In this document: piece by piece, positions 6,706-15,288 of the stretch
Position numbering within the stretch: the stretch's first letter is position 1
Layout of the letters: every line of letters starts with the position of its first letter
Assembly: GCF_002632725.1 (NCBI RefSeq)
Contig: NZ_NJAI01000009.1
Coordinates: 38,379 to 102,378, forward strand
DNA: 64,000 bases
DNA from: Xenorhabdus hominickii
GTDB lineage: Bacteria > Pseudomonadota > Gammaproteobacteria > Enterobacterales > Enterobacteriaceae
Reading direction: 5' to 3'
The notes under the pieces: generated by a model
The model's database searches: none
Seen by the model: only the letters and a program-made list of their open reading frames with translations
Told to the model about the DNA's origin: nothing
Program-made: the position numbers and the translations under genes

Positions 6706-8016
6706 TTATTCCTTATCACCAATACGGTCGTCACTATCACGCAGGCATGACGGCCATTTAAGGCGAGGATGACGTAAACTGCCATCTGGTGTAAATTCAT
6801 GGAAGTTAACCTTAACAATACGCTCCATGTATTTTTCCTGATTATTCCAGATCTCATCAAGATATTGATGTTTAATGCCTAACGCATCGACAATCACGCC
6901 ACTTTCAAGACGAACAGTTACCGAACCTAGTGTGTTTTTAAATGCACCGTCAGGATCTCCGGGTTTATACCCGATAATTTCACCGTCCGCTTCGTTCTCG
7001 TCTTTTAGTTTCCACCAATTGCGGGTACGCTTGAAGTAATAAGGGGCATTAGGGTCTTTCGCCATTTCACCTTCTTCGTTTGCGTCCAGTCGTGCCTTAA
7101 ACAACGCCACATATTCTTCATGGTTGTGAACGATGGTGAATGGAAGCAGATTCACATCAACAAGGGCTTTATTTCCGTTAAACCACACAATCAGTTTCAT
7201 AATACGATCACTTTGTTTTGTCCCTGTGGTCGCATAGTCTTTCTGTTCACTTTTCGCTTGCCATTCTGATAAGAACCAATCAAATACCCAAAACTCTGCC
7301 CCGACAGCCTCCACGTTCTTTTTACGCAGTGCTGAGACTGTGCCATTGAACGAACCAACAACGCCCTCACCATCGAAATAAATCGTTTCATAGCCTGACG
7401 CTTTTCGTAAGGCAATCATCTGTTCTTTTAAGTGTTCGAGCGAAGTTACAGGATTGCCGGTGCGTGACAAAAATTCAACATCGTCACCGTCCACTTTGCA
7501 AATGATACGCATACCATCTAGTTTCTTTTGTGCAATCATCGGGAACTTAGCATGTTTATTTTTCATTTCCAGCTTCAAGTCGCCTTTAGCACGATAATTT
7601 GTCGCAAGCTGGACTTCAAATTTAGGGATTTTGTTGCCGCTATGCACTGAGTTAAACATTGAAATACCAATGCCGGCTTTTGTTGTTTTGAGCAAAATTC
7701 GGCGAAACATTTCTTGCTCATCTACGGTCATTTTAGCCAAAATATCTTCTACTGCCTGTATTGCTTGTGACCCTGTAACGAGTCGGTTTCTGAGCTGATC
7801 TAACAAAGAAACGATCTCGCAGTCGGACACTCTAGTTTCAAAGGCTGGCGTAGGCGTGCCGTATTTTTTAACGCCGTACATCATGAACGGATTAAGAATG
7901 TAGTGTATATAGTTCCTGTCTAAAGAGCTAAAGCCAGCCAGCATTTCTTTTTTTCGGTTCGTGCCTAATGTGCTCATCACATCTAATTTTGCTTTAAGAG
8001 CAGATAGTATATTCAT
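6706..8016 (-). CDS. ATP-dependent DNA ligase
   Basis: 436 residues. Seals nicks in duplex DNA during plasmid or phage replication. The adenylation motif is AQKKLDGMRI with nucleophile K165 (KxDG); later nucleotidyltransferase motifs include FLSRTGN (motif Ia/II region), IYFDGEGVVG (motif IIIa-like) and EADGEIIGYKPGDPDG with TVRLESGVIVDA leading into an OB fold. Its length and layout resemble T4/T7-type phage ligases rather than the bacterial NAD-dependent LigA. Last gene of the leftward replication cluster. Confidence 0.88.
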   Translation of the reverse strand: MNILSALKAKLDVMSTLGTNRKKEMLAGFSSLDRNYIHYILNPFMMYGVKKYGTPTPAFETRVSDCEIVSLLDQLRNRLVTGSQAIQAVEDILAKMTVDEQEMFRRILLKTTKAGIGISMFNSVHSGNKIPKFEVQLATNYRAKGDLKLEMKNKHAKFPMIAQKKLDGMRIICKVDGDDVEFLSRTGNPVTSLEHLKEQMIALRKASGYETIYFDGEGVVGSFNGTVSALRKKNVEAVGAEFWVFDWFLSEWQAKSEQKDYATTGTKQSDRIMKLIVWFNGNKALVDVNLLPFTIVHNHEEYVALFKARLDANEEGEMAKDPNAPYYFKRTRNWWKLKDENEADGEIIGYKPGDPDGAFKNTLGSVTVRLESGVIVDALGIKHQYLDEIWNNQEKYMERIVKVNFHEFTPDGSLRHPRLKWPSCLRDSDDRIGDKE

Positions 8017-8069
8017 GATTACCTTAATTTGTTCAATTTGTTATTTATTTAAATTACTTGTTTTTATTG

Positions 8070-8268
8070 TTAAGAGGCTGAGTTAGAGCAAGGAGCCGGA
8101 TTATTGATTTCTATCTGAGGATTAGGTTTTTTGCTCTCCCCAACAAACTCCTGTTTATCAAAAAAACGATTTGAAACGTCAGAATCTTTACATAGCGAGC
8201 AGTCAATCGTTTCTTCGACTTTATTAAGCTCAGGTAGGCGGCTATAAACCGGCTTTTCTTTTTTATAG
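8070..8268 (-). other. Open frame that may extend the upstream gene by +1 frameshift
   Basis: Immediately after the stop of the 185-aa gene, the +1 frame stays open for about 65 codons: SYKKEKPVYSRLPELNKVEE, CSLCKDSDVSNRFFDKQEF, then a Pro/Asn-rich end and a stop at 8070. Its composition (acidic/basic balance, a CxxC pair) looks coding and matches the Cys-containing parent. It has no good start of its own. Either a programmed frameshift, a recent frameshift mutation, or a chance open frame. Confidence 0.35.
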
Positions 8269-8820
8269 CTGTGTATTTGCCTGTTCCTCTTGTTTGTAGG
8301 CTTCCAACATGGCAGATTCATAGATATTTTCCGGCATGAGCGGAGTGGATTTTTCAGTAGGAGTTGGCTTCTTAGCTGGTTCTGGTAATGAAGCGATAGT
8401 TTGAACATCTTGTAATTTGCTCGGCTGTTCGGGTTCAACAAATTCGATTGCAGCAATCTTCATTTCAGGCTTGTACCAAGACGGACGGCTGATATTAGAT
8501 TTTGCTTGTGGTTTAGCAGGGTATTTTTCTATCGTTGAGTCGCAATGCTTGTAATACATCACTCGGCCTTCTTTTGTTTCGCTGAGCATCATGTGAAGTG
8601 CCGGACATGAAAGTGATTTCATAGCACACTGGCATTCAGAGAACTGACTCGGCTTGATATTCCCTTTTTTCAACGCCAGTACAATGTTTTGACAAAGAAA
8701 ATAAGTTTGCGTGTTGCCTGTGGTATCACAACGGACACGGAAGCCGTTATGAGCTGTTTTTGATGAAATCGTTCCGTTTGGCAGGTCTGTTACACTTTCT
8801 TTTACTTTTAATTTATACAT
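8263..8820 (-). CDS. Unrecognised replication-cluster protein, 185 aa
   Basis: Function unknown. Residues 1-100 form a compact domain with Cys-rich spots (RCDTTGNTQTYFLCQN, SECQCAMKSLSCPALHMM, MYYKHCDST) that could bind zinc. Residues 120-185 are Pro/Glu-rich and likely disordered. It lies between the 260-aa protein gene and the ligase gene in the leftward replication operon, so a role in DNA transactions (for instance ssDNA binding) is possible on context only. A coding-looking +1 frame follows its stop. Confidence 0.65.
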   Translation of the reverse strand: MYKLKVKESVTDLPNGTISSKTAHNGFRVRCDTTGNTQTYFLCQNIVLALKKGNIKPSQFSECQCAMKSLSCPALHMMLSETKEGRVMYYKHCDSTIEKYPAKPQAKSNISRPSWYKPEMKIAAIEFVEPEQPSKLQDVQTIASLPEPAKKPTPTEKSTPLMPENIYESAMLEAYKQEEQANTQL

Positions 8821-8910
8821 TTAAAAGCCTTTTGATAGATATGCACTTACTTGATAAAGTGAATGCATATTATCGTAATCAAATAGGGGTGATAGTGTTT
8901 TTAAACGGTG

Positions 8911-9693
8911 TTAGAACATACCAGCCATACCAGCCAGTTTTGAGCCACGCATCTGAATATCGGCAATTTGTGCAGAAGCGGCTTTTAAACCGTATGAAAC
9001 GGCTTGTTCGCCCATCATGCCTATTTCCGCCGTTGCGTTAGAGGTAAGTCTTGCAGAGCGATTAATTACGTTGTCACAAAAAGCATTAGCGTGGATCACA
9101 ATATCAAGAGCGCTACCGAGTGCCGGAATTAACGTTTGTCCCTGAATATCTTTGATGGCTTGCAAAACAGTTGTTGAATCACCTTTCATTTTTGAGTATT
9201 CAGGCATAGGAACAGATACAACGGTGTAAAAGGCTGAAACATACTTATCGGCATCTATTGTTTCTGACTGCAACGCTTTGGCTAACTCAGTCAAAGGCAT
9301 ATCAATAAATTCTTCGTCAGATTGTCCCTGATAGGCTTTGATGAACTGGTCGAACATTTGCGCAGGTGTTTTGTGTTCGGCGTCTGAGACGGTCGCTGAC
9401 AGAGCACGGTCGTTAAAGCCAATCATATAGGTGATCGGGGATTTAGATTTACCTAAAACTAGGTCATGGAAATAAATCAAATCATACTCTGCGTCGCCAT
9501 CATTGAGGTGAACGTGAATAACTCTGAGACAAGGCTTTCCTGCTTCATACAAGAATGTTTCGTTTGTAAGCCTTTCAAACTCTTTTTCCATCTCCGACGA
9601 GCCAACGCTAATAACCTCTTGTTGTTGATCCTGTTTGATTGAAATAAAGCCGTCCAGAGACTCTACCTTTTTTAAAAAGACTGACTTATCCAT
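8911..9693 (-). CDS. Unrecognised replication-cluster protein, 260 aa
   Basis: Function unknown. A soluble, acidic protein with a mixed α/β N-terminal half (LRVIHVHLNDGDAEYDLIYF) and a helical, Ala-rich C-terminal half (SALDIVIHANAFCDNVINRS, GEQAVSYGLKAASAQIADIQ) ending in a Gly/Met-rich tail (GSKLAGMAGMF). No recognised catalytic motif. The short hydrophobic C-terminal tail might be an interaction tag. It lies directly downstream of the primase gene in the leftward operon. Confidence 0.65.
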   Translation of the reverse strand: MDKSVFLKKVESLDGFISIKQDQQQEVISVGSSEMEKEFERLTNETFLYEAGKPCLRVIHVHLNDGDAEYDLIYFHDLVLGKSKSPITYMIGFNDRALSATVSDAEHKTPAQMFDQFIKAYQGQSDEEFIDMPLTELAKALQSETIDADKYVSAFYTVVSVPMPEYSKMKGDSTTVLQAIKDIQGQTLIPALGSALDIVIHANAFCDNVINRSARLTSNATAEIGMMGEQAVSYGLKAASAQIADIQMRGSKLAGMAGMF

Positions 9694-9753
9694 TTACTTT
9701 TTACCTCTTTAGTTTTTCGTGATCTTACATAAATAATGTATGTATTTAAATAA

Positions 9754-10884
9754 CTACTTTATACATGAGATGGCTTTATGACCTCGTACCATCAATTCAA
9801 TAGATAATTTAGGGCTAAAAGGCTTCGAACGATAAAAGGCGTTTATTATTTCCTCATCGGTTGATTCGCCAGCATCTTGTCCCTCACGCTCAAAAGCGGC
9901 TATTTTTACGTTAAGTCCGATGGATTGCAGTTTCTTGGCTGCTTTGACGGTGTTCTTAATTGCTTGTTTCTCTGAGTCCCATAGAAATATAACGCTTTTC
10001 AAGCCAGCGGCTTTCAAGGTGAGAAAGCTCCCTAACTGGTCTTGTCCGTTCTCGCTAATATTTCCTGATAAGTGCATACCAAACGTGCCTACTGGCTCAA
10101 CCAGATCCCGCAATGATTCCTCTTTGAAAATGGCTCGTTTAGTTGCGAATACGTCAAATACGCCCTCAAGCAGAATAACCGTGCTTTTCCCTATTGCGTT
10201 ATGTCCGTTATAGAGAAAACGCCCTGATGCTGGCAGCGTTGACGGAAATAGATATTTCTTATCTGCTTCGCCTGTTACATCACGACCCTGAAACGTACTG
10301 AGTTCACCTATCAGATCGTAAATGGGGATCAGGACTCGCATGGAAAAATCTTGTGTGGCAATTCTTCCGCTGTATTCACGGTAAACATGGGAGGCGTTGA
10401 CGATAAAGCGTAAGTCGAAATACTTCACTAACTCCGCCGATATGTTTCGTTGTTCGAGATAAGTCGGCAATCTCCCATCAGGCAATGGCAGCATGTAGTG
10501 CATAGGCAACTGAACTTCTTGCTTTAGCTCCACCTTACTTTCAATGTGTACTTCTTTTTTATTTGGTTGCCAGCCTTGCTCAAGTAACTGAGAATCGATG
10601 TAATCGCTAAGGCTTCTACCTGACAACCCTGAATATTCTTTCAGGAAACGATACGTATTGAATTGTTCGTCTGGAGGGTGGCTACCAGCAAAGCAAACGC
10701 CTACGTTCGTCTTTGGGTTGAAGTAGACTTTCCAGTCGTGGTTTCCACAAGTCGGGCACTCACGGATATTCAATTCACGACCACTTTTGCCGGTTGTTCT
10801 GCGAAAAGTAACGCCTTCAATTTGCAAAAATTGCTCAAAATCTAACGACTCTAATTTTTCCCTTAATTCTCTGTTCTTGCTCAT
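9754..10884 (-). CDS. DNA primase with zinc ribbon and Toprim domain
   Basis: 376 residues. Makes RNA primers for replication. The N-terminus has a CHC2-like zinc ribbon: C43-P-T-C46, then C64 in VGVCFAGSHP with H69 as the probable fourth ligand. The Toprim core follows: VILLEGVFDVFATKR (E240) and SVIFLWDSEKQ (D303). The organisation is that of the primase half of T7 gp4-like or plasmid primases, without a fused helicase; the helicase is encoded separately upstream. Ends in a short Cys-containing tail. High confidence in the role. Confidence 0.9.
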   Translation of the reverse strand: MSKNRELREKLESLDFEQFLQIEGVTFRRTTGKSGRELNIRECPTCGNHDWKVYFNPKTNVGVCFAGSHPPDEQFNTYRFLKEYSGLSGRSLSDYIDSQLLEQGWQPNKKEVHIESKVELKQEVQLPMHYMLPLPDGRLPTYLEQRNISAELVKYFDLRFIVNASHVYREYSGRIATQDFSMRVLIPIYDLIGELSTFQGRDVTGEADKKYLFPSTLPASGRFLYNGHNAIGKSTVILLEGVFDVFATKRAIFKEESLRDLVEPVGTFGMHLSGNISENGQDQLGSFLTLKAAGLKSVIFLWDSEKQAIKNTVKAAKKLQSIGLNVKIAAFEREGQDAGESTDEEIINAFYRSKPFSPKLSIELMVRGHKAISCIK

Positions 10885-10976
10885 AACCTACTCTTGCTTT
10901 TGCTTTTTCTCATAATAACAAAGCCACTAAATGCCGAATCGTTTTCCCGTCATTTAGTGACTTGTTTTAAAAGGTG

Positions 10977-11423
10977 TTATGGGCGTTTTCCACCTGAGTA
11001 GGTTTGTTCAAATGTCTGTTTCATCATTGAGAAAAACATCTGTTCTGTATGCTCATTGAAATTATTTGAACGCAGATGACTAAACAGATTTTGGGATATA
11101 ACGTATAGCTCTTTTTCCAAATACTGAATCTTATGTGATTCAGTTGAAAGACACGGACGAAGTTCGGTTGTTTTGCTGTAAAATAACGCTTCTACGCCCT
11201 CATATTCCAAAACAAAACCGCTTATTGTGTGACAAACAAAAATAGCCTGTTTCCACTCGTTGTTTTTGCCTAAGTTACGAAACTCGATTGATTCACCTGG
11301 TACAGCGTGTTTATAACGGTTCATAACTGATTCAGTTTTTTCTTCTAAATTCTTCTGAATAAGGGCAGCCAATTCGGGTTCGTAGTACATAAAAATTGGT
11401 TTTATGTTTCTTTGGTTAAGCAT
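10977..11423 (-). CDS. Unrecognised 148-aa protein between helicase and primase
   Basis: Function unknown. Contains a β-rich centre (NEWKQAIFVCHTISGFVLEY, VEALFYSKTTELRP) between two helical ends (ELAALIQKNLEEKTESVMNR, TEQMFFSMMKQTFEQTY). No membrane segment. Lies between the DnaB-like helicase and primase genes on the same strand, so it may help the helicase-primase complex, but that is inference from position. Confidence 0.6.
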   Translation of the reverse strand: MLNQRNIKPIFMYYEPELAALIQKNLEEKTESVMNRYKHAVPGESIEFRNLGKNNEWKQAIFVCHTISGFVLEYEGVEALFYSKTTELRPCLSTESHKIQYLEKELYVISQNLFSHLRSNNFNEHTEQMFFSMMKQTFEQTYSGGKRP

Positions 11424-11507
11424 GTTGTTACCTTAATTTGTTTCTGCTGTTTAAGTATGTGTGTTTTATAAAAATACTTTTTTATGATCGGGAGTCACAT
11501 ATTGCGA

Positions 11508-12860
11508 TTATGTAATATCGATGATTCTCTTAATAAAGCGCATCTGATCTAGGTTCTGTTCGATGCGAATACTGACCTCACCTTTCTGGTTACGTGAACC
11601 AGCGATATACAGTCTGGCTTCGCCTTTGGCTTTTTCTTCTTCCGTCTTATTGATGGTGATAATCAAGTCGGCAATACGGACTTTCTCAACGTTATCTGCG
11701 GCGTGCATCATGGTCGCAACCTCTGACGAACCACCCTCACGATTTGTCTGTGATGCTGTCATTCCAGCAACATTGTAAGTATCGAAAACGGCACGTAGGT
11801 CGGTGTAAATAGACTTCACATCTTCACGAGGATCACCACTACGATAGTTAGACTTCATCAAGTCCGCATAGTCCACGACCAACATATCGAGCACGATCCC
11901 CGTTGCGATAACACTCTCAACGATGCGAATTACATCATTAGGGCTGACTGAACCTGATGGACGCTGAACGAGAAACATCTTGCCGACTTTCTCTCCAGCA
12001 CCGATTTCTTTCAACTTTTTCGTGACTTTTTCACGGCTGTCAATCAATGACTCCATTTCGGTTTCAGATAAACGGGCATCAAAACGGTCGGCAACGATTT
12101 CTTTGTGTACTTCTAAAGAAATATAAAGAACGTTGAAACCAGCCAATGCTGCGTTAATAGAGAACTCCCCCATCCCCGTAGATTTGCCTGATTTTGCAAA
12201 TCCCATGAACAGAGTCATTTCTTTTCGACCCCAGCCCCGATGATAAAGAAGCGCATCAAGTGCTCGGTTGCCCGTAGTGATCCCTTGTGGCGGAGCTTCA
12301 CCCGACGCTTTCTTCTCACGAGTCTCAAATCTCTTTGATGCCTCATCAAAGTAGTCGTAAATTTCCGATGATCCTTTTGCCCCTAAGTGCTTCACCTTGT
12401 CCATGATCTGCATGGCTTTGTCAAAGTCACCTTTGTCTTTAAACTCGGCAGCTTTCATCATAGCGTTATCAAACGCAACGGATTGAGCAAACACCGTTAC
12501 CTGATCAACCATGAATTGCGAGTCAGTCAGTTTAACAGCGTTTATCGCTTTAATAGCCTCGATGATATCTTTGGCATAATCACTGCGGATCGCTTTTTTG
12601 GTGATATCGGTTTTAATCAACATTACCAACGTCTCAATAGACGGAGGTGAGCAATACATCTTAAAATAGTTACCGGCTGTCTTAACCAGAATTCCCATAG
12701 CTTGATTATCGAACTGGCTAGGGTCAACTAAATCGTGAGCCTGAGTTACAAAGCGATAGTCACGGCAATAATACGCCGCTAAGTTAGTTTGAAAACCCTC
12801 GTCGAACTTTTCCGACAAGGGTACGCTGGTGTGTTCTAACTCCATTTCTGTCGCCGACAT
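11508..12860 (-). CDS. DnaB-like replicative DNA helicase
   Basis: 450 residues. Unwinds DNA 5'-3' at the fork as a ring hexamer. The C-terminal RecA-type ATPase has Walker A GFAKSGKST (220-228), Walker B MLVVDYADLM and the sensor region TASQTNREGGSSEVATM. The N-terminal 170 residues are helical, fitting a DnaB-type N-domain. The C-terminal GEARLYIAGSRNQKGEVSIR is the arginine-finger region. Closely related in shape to phage DnaB helicases such as those of T7-like and SPO1-like phages. Followed in the operon by the primase gene. Confidence 0.9.
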   Translation of the reverse strand: MSATEMELEHTSVPLSEKFDEGFQTNLAAYYCRDYRFVTQAHDLVDPSQFDNQAMGILVKTAGNYFKMYCSPPSIETLVMLIKTDITKKAIRSDYAKDIIEAIKAINAVKLTDSQFMVDQVTVFAQSVAFDNAMMKAAEFKDKGDFDKAMQIMDKVKHLGAKGSSEIYDYFDEASKRFETREKKASGEAPPQGITTGNRALDALLYHRGWGRKEMTLFMGFAKSGKSTGMGEFSINAALAGFNVLYISLEVHKEIVADRFDARLSETEMESLIDSREKVTKKLKEIGAGEKVGKMFLVQRPSGSVSPNDVIRIVESVIATGIVLDMLVVDYADLMKSNYRSGDPREDVKSIYTDLRAVFDTYNVAGMTASQTNREGGSSEVATMMHAADNVEKVRIADLIITINKTEEEKAKGEARLYIAGSRNQKGEVSIRIEQNLDQMRFIKRIIDIT

Positions 12861-12864
12861 TTAA

Positions 12865-13098
12865 TCACCACACTGCGTTAGAGGCACTATTACGGAAACT
12901 TTCAATAGAGCCGTAAAATACTGTCTGGAAGTCATTACGATTATCTTCGCCTTTTACATCAACCAACACCGATTCATCATCAAACTTCTTCACTAAGCCT
13001 GAGATTAAATGGCCGTTCTTTGTCATAATTTCAAGCGCAACGCTATTGCTTTTCAGCCACGAGAGCCGAGATTTTGTTATTGAATATTTATCACTCAT
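12865..13098 (-). CDS. Small Sm/Hfq-like protein
   Basis: 77 residues from ATG 13098 (AAGGA 8 bases upstream; an in-frame ATG at 13143 lacks a ribosome site). The pattern matches the Sm fold of Hfq: short helix SRLSWLKSN, then Sm1 VALEIMTKNGHLISGLVKKF, DDESVLV, a variable loop, then QTVFYGSIESFRN, which aligns with the Hfq Sm2 box (YKHAIST). Hfq is an RNA chaperone hexamer; whether this one binds RNA or helicase partners is unknown. It sits 4 bases upstream of the helicase gene, so it is co-expressed with replication genes. Confidence 0.6.
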   Translation of the reverse strand: MSDKYSITKSRLSWLKSNSVALEIMTKNGHLISGLVKKFDDESVLVDVKGEDNRNDFQTVFYGSIESFRNSASNAVW

Positions 13099-13155
13099 TT
13101 TCTTTTTCCTTTTACTTAATTCCGTGATTAATTCTGATACCATAAAAACGGGTAA

Positions 13156-13884
13156 CTACAAAAACATGCAGGCTTTTTTGTATTCGACAGGGTGCTGTTC
13201 AATGAAAATTTGTTGATCTAAATATTCCAGCGAGAATACCGCCGAGAAAATCAGGAAGTGACGTTTGTCAGGTCGAGCATTGTTTATTTGCGCCATAACA
13301 AACGCCCTGTGAGCTTCTTGAATTTCATCACCCACGTAGCTATCTTTCTTAAAATAATCCAACTCAGAGCCATACAAGCGTGTTCTCTTGCGCTTCTCAT
13401 TCTTATCAATAAAGATTTCAAGCAAATCGTCTTGCCATAGATGCTGCGGTCGAGGTAATTCGCCCCATTCACGCTTTGCCGCTATCGACAACATGGTCAT
13501 GACGAAATAGCCATATTCCACGCCCAGTTCATCCGCCTTTTGACGGGCTTTCCAAAGCGAGGTGATGTTAGCTTTTGAGAGTTGAATAAAAGGGCAGCGT
13601 TTTAAACCTGTCTTAAACGGGGCCTTGCGGAAATCTTCTCGACCGTGACTGCCCATTATTCGGCTGTACTCACGCTTATACGCTTCGGAAAACAGGATCG
13701 TTGCATCCATCGGGTGCAAGTGGCGATAGTCGAACCACTTAGTTTGAAACAAATCGACTTCACATTTAGTCCGTGATAACCCGACATGCTCGACAATCCA
13801 TTGATCTTTATCTTGTGCCGCCCATGAAAACATAAACATTTGCGGATCTTCTTCTGATAAGAAATCTTCCATTATTAGGCACAT
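13156..13884 (-). CDS. Unrecognised first gene of the replication operon, 243 aa
   Basis: Function unknown. The open frame can begin at TTG 13896, but ATG 13884 (AAGG about 12 bases upstream) is more likely; ATG 13872 is a third option. The sequence is rich in aromatic and charged residues: MFMFSWAAQDKDQWIVEHVG, WFDYRHLHPMDATILFSEAY, KREWGELPRPQHLWQDDLLE. As the first gene ahead of an Hfq-like protein, helicase and primase it is a candidate replication initiator or helicase loader. I see no winged-helix or AAA+ signature to confirm this. Confidence 0.55.
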   Translation of the reverse strand: MCLIMEDFLSEEDPQMFMFSWAAQDKDQWIVEHVGLSRTKCEVDLFQTKWFDYRHLHPMDATILFSEAYKREYSRIMGSHGREDFRKAPFKTGLKRCPFIQLSKANITSLWKARQKADELGVEYGYFVMTMLSIAAKREWGELPRPQHLWQDDLLEIFIDKNEKRKRTRLYGSELDYFKKDSYVGDEIQEAHRAFVMAQINNARPDKRHFLIFSAVFSLEYLDQQIFIEQHPVEYKKACMFL

Positions 13885-14025
13885 AAAAACTAACAACCTT
13901 ATTATATGTAAGTAATCAAATACGTTATATCAGTGAGAAAGAAAGAAATCAAATCCGCAGTGTGGTTTTTTGAAATTTAAGAAAGGTGAGGAAACTACTT
14001 TTGAAAGAAAAAAAAGAGCAAGACG

Positions 14026-14159
14026 AATGCCGTGCTCCCATAAGATATTAATAGATTTTAAATAAAACAAACAAAACAAATTAAGGATCTTGATAATAGC
14101 CTTTTTTGTGGTTTTTCTCTAATTAAAGTCTTATATATATATTATGGGAGCACGGCATT
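14026..14159. repeat. 18-bp perfect inverted repeat enclosing ~100 bp of AT-rich DNA
   Basis: Arms 14026-14043 (aatgccgtgctcccataa) and 14142-14159 are exact reverse complements. The interior is about 80% A+T and contains a run of tatata next to the right arm. The element lies in a 370-base gap without genes (13885-14255), 142 bases upstream of the leftward replication operon. A 24-bp core of the right arm with its AT tail (14133-14156) recurs at 46625-46648 beside the terminase operon. Confidence 0.85.
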
Positions 14160-14189
14160 TAAAGTTGTTGAGTTGGTATAAATAAGGTG

Positions 14190-14221
14190 GCTGTTTTTTA
14201 TGCACAAAAATGGTGTATAAT
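14190..14221 (+). promoter_or_regulatory. Promoter of the 211-aa gene
   Basis: A consensus TATAAT at 14216-14221 precedes the ATG at 14256 by 35 bases. The -35 region is a T-run (about 14193-14199) and weak. GGAGGG at 14245-14250 is the ribosome site. Fires away from the replication operon. Confidence 0.55.
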
Positions 14222-14255
14222 AAACTTATAGATTGTCCAACAGTGGAGGGCAATT

Positions 14256-14891
14256 ATGGAAAGTGTAAAAAGTGTAAGGAAAGAACAGAGTATGCCTTTA
14301 ATCATTGACGATGCAGACTTTAATAGAAAACTTCGTATGCCTGGCAAAAATGCCGAACACACTGAGGCGTTCTTGTCCAATGGTGTAAAGCCGTATGACT
14401 TGCCGGAATACGCCATACCTCACGGTTATCGCTTAGTGAAATCTCTAAAGAAAAATCAGTTTCGCATGATCACAATCGAAGAAAACGCAGAAACGGTTTA
14501 TCTTGTTGAACTTAATTTTCGCAGCGACATTGTTATAGGCAAATCAACCTGCACTCAAATAAAGGTGTGGCGTACAATTTCAGCACAACATCAACATGCG
14601 GTTTCAGGTTTCCCAAGATTGTTCTTTAAACATTTGCTGGATGAATACAGCATTGTAGTGACCGACGAACAACAAACTGGCGACGGCAAACGTTTTTGGG
14701 AATCAATGATTTCTTGGGCGTTGAACGTAGGATTTTCTGTATACGCATCTGACGGTTCAGAAATAGACAGGCCTTTGACCGCCATTGGCGACCTTGATGA
14801 ATTCTATAAAACATGGGAAGAATTTTGTTGGGGAAGTGACAGTGACATCCACACACACCGTCTTGTTGTTATCAGTAAATCTCCGTTATAA
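14256..14891 (+). CDS. Unrecognised 211-aa protein
   Basis: Function unknown. Strong TATAAT promoter and GGAGG ribosome site, and a palindromic terminator straight after the stop: an independent single-gene unit among leftward operons. α/β composition (EETVYLVELNFRSD-like strand, WESMISWALNVGFSVYASDG, DEFYKTWEEFCWGSDSDIHT). The middle pattern RLFFKHLLDEYSIVVTDEQQ..GKRFWESMISWAL resembles GNAT-like proteins found in phages that sense or modify targets, but no acetyl-CoA loop is visible, so no function is assigned. Being separately promoted, it may be expressed in the plasmid (lysogenic) state. Confidence 0.6.
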   Translation: MESVKSVRKEQSMPLIIDDADFNRKLRMPGKNAEHTEAFLSNGVKPYDLPEYAIPHGYRLVKSLKKNQFRMITIEENAETVYLVELNFRSDIVIGKSTCTQIKVWRTISAQHQHAVSGFPRLFFKHLLDEYSIVVTDEQQTGDGKRFWESMISWALNVGFSVYASDGSEIDRPLTAIGDLDEFYKTWEEFCWGSDSDIHTHRLVVISKSPL

Positions 14892-14923
14892 ACTTAAAAG
14901 CCGCTGGTGCGGCTTTTAAGTTT
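14890..14923. terminator. Bidirectional terminator between convergent genes
   Basis: Perfect palindrome with arms of about 15 bp (aaacttaaaagccgc and complement) and loop tggt, ending in A/T runs on both sides. It separates the rightward 211-aa gene from the leftward parA operon. Confidence 0.85.
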
Positions 14924-14925
14924 AC

Positions 14926-15288
14926 TTATGGGATTTTCTTATCCAGCTCTTTAATCAAATCTTTAATCTGTTCCGGTTTCGTCTCCAAGCTCAATTCTAA
15001 TGCAGCTTTAATATCGCTAAAAGGTAACGATGCCAAAGTGACTAAAGCAGCCCTAAACACGTCTGAACGGCTTAGATTAGCGCGTCTTGGCGCTATCCGC
15101 AGAAGGTCAACTAATTCGTGATATTCATCTTCCATTGAGACGGTACGGCTTTTGATTATCTCGTCGCTGTTCTTGCGGCGACCTCTTTGCTTTACAGTAA
15201 CCTCTTTTAGTGAAGAATTGCTTAAAAACTCCTGAACCGCTTCTTCTCTGTCTTGTTTACGCAATCCTACCATTGGATCTCTAGCCAT
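14926..15288 (-). CDS. Small ParA-partner protein (probable centromere-binding protein)
   Basis: 120 residues, overlapping the end of parA by 8 bases, the usual arrangement for type Ib partition pairs. Basic N-terminus (KQRGRRKNSDEIIKSRTVSM) followed by a helical region with LSRSDVFRAALVTLASLPFS, a pattern resembling ribbon-helix-helix proteins (β-strand RTVSM then two helices). Expected to bind a parS site and activate the ParA ATPase. It lacks the long ParB/KorB HTH domain, so I do not call it ParB. The function rests on motif and position together. Confidence 0.7.
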   Translation of the reverse strand: MARDPMVGLRKQDREEAVQEFLSNSSLKEVTVKQRGRRKNSDEIIKSRTVSMEDEYHELVDLLRIAPRRANLSRSDVFRAALVTLASLPFSDIKAALELSLETKPEQIKDLIKELDKKIP

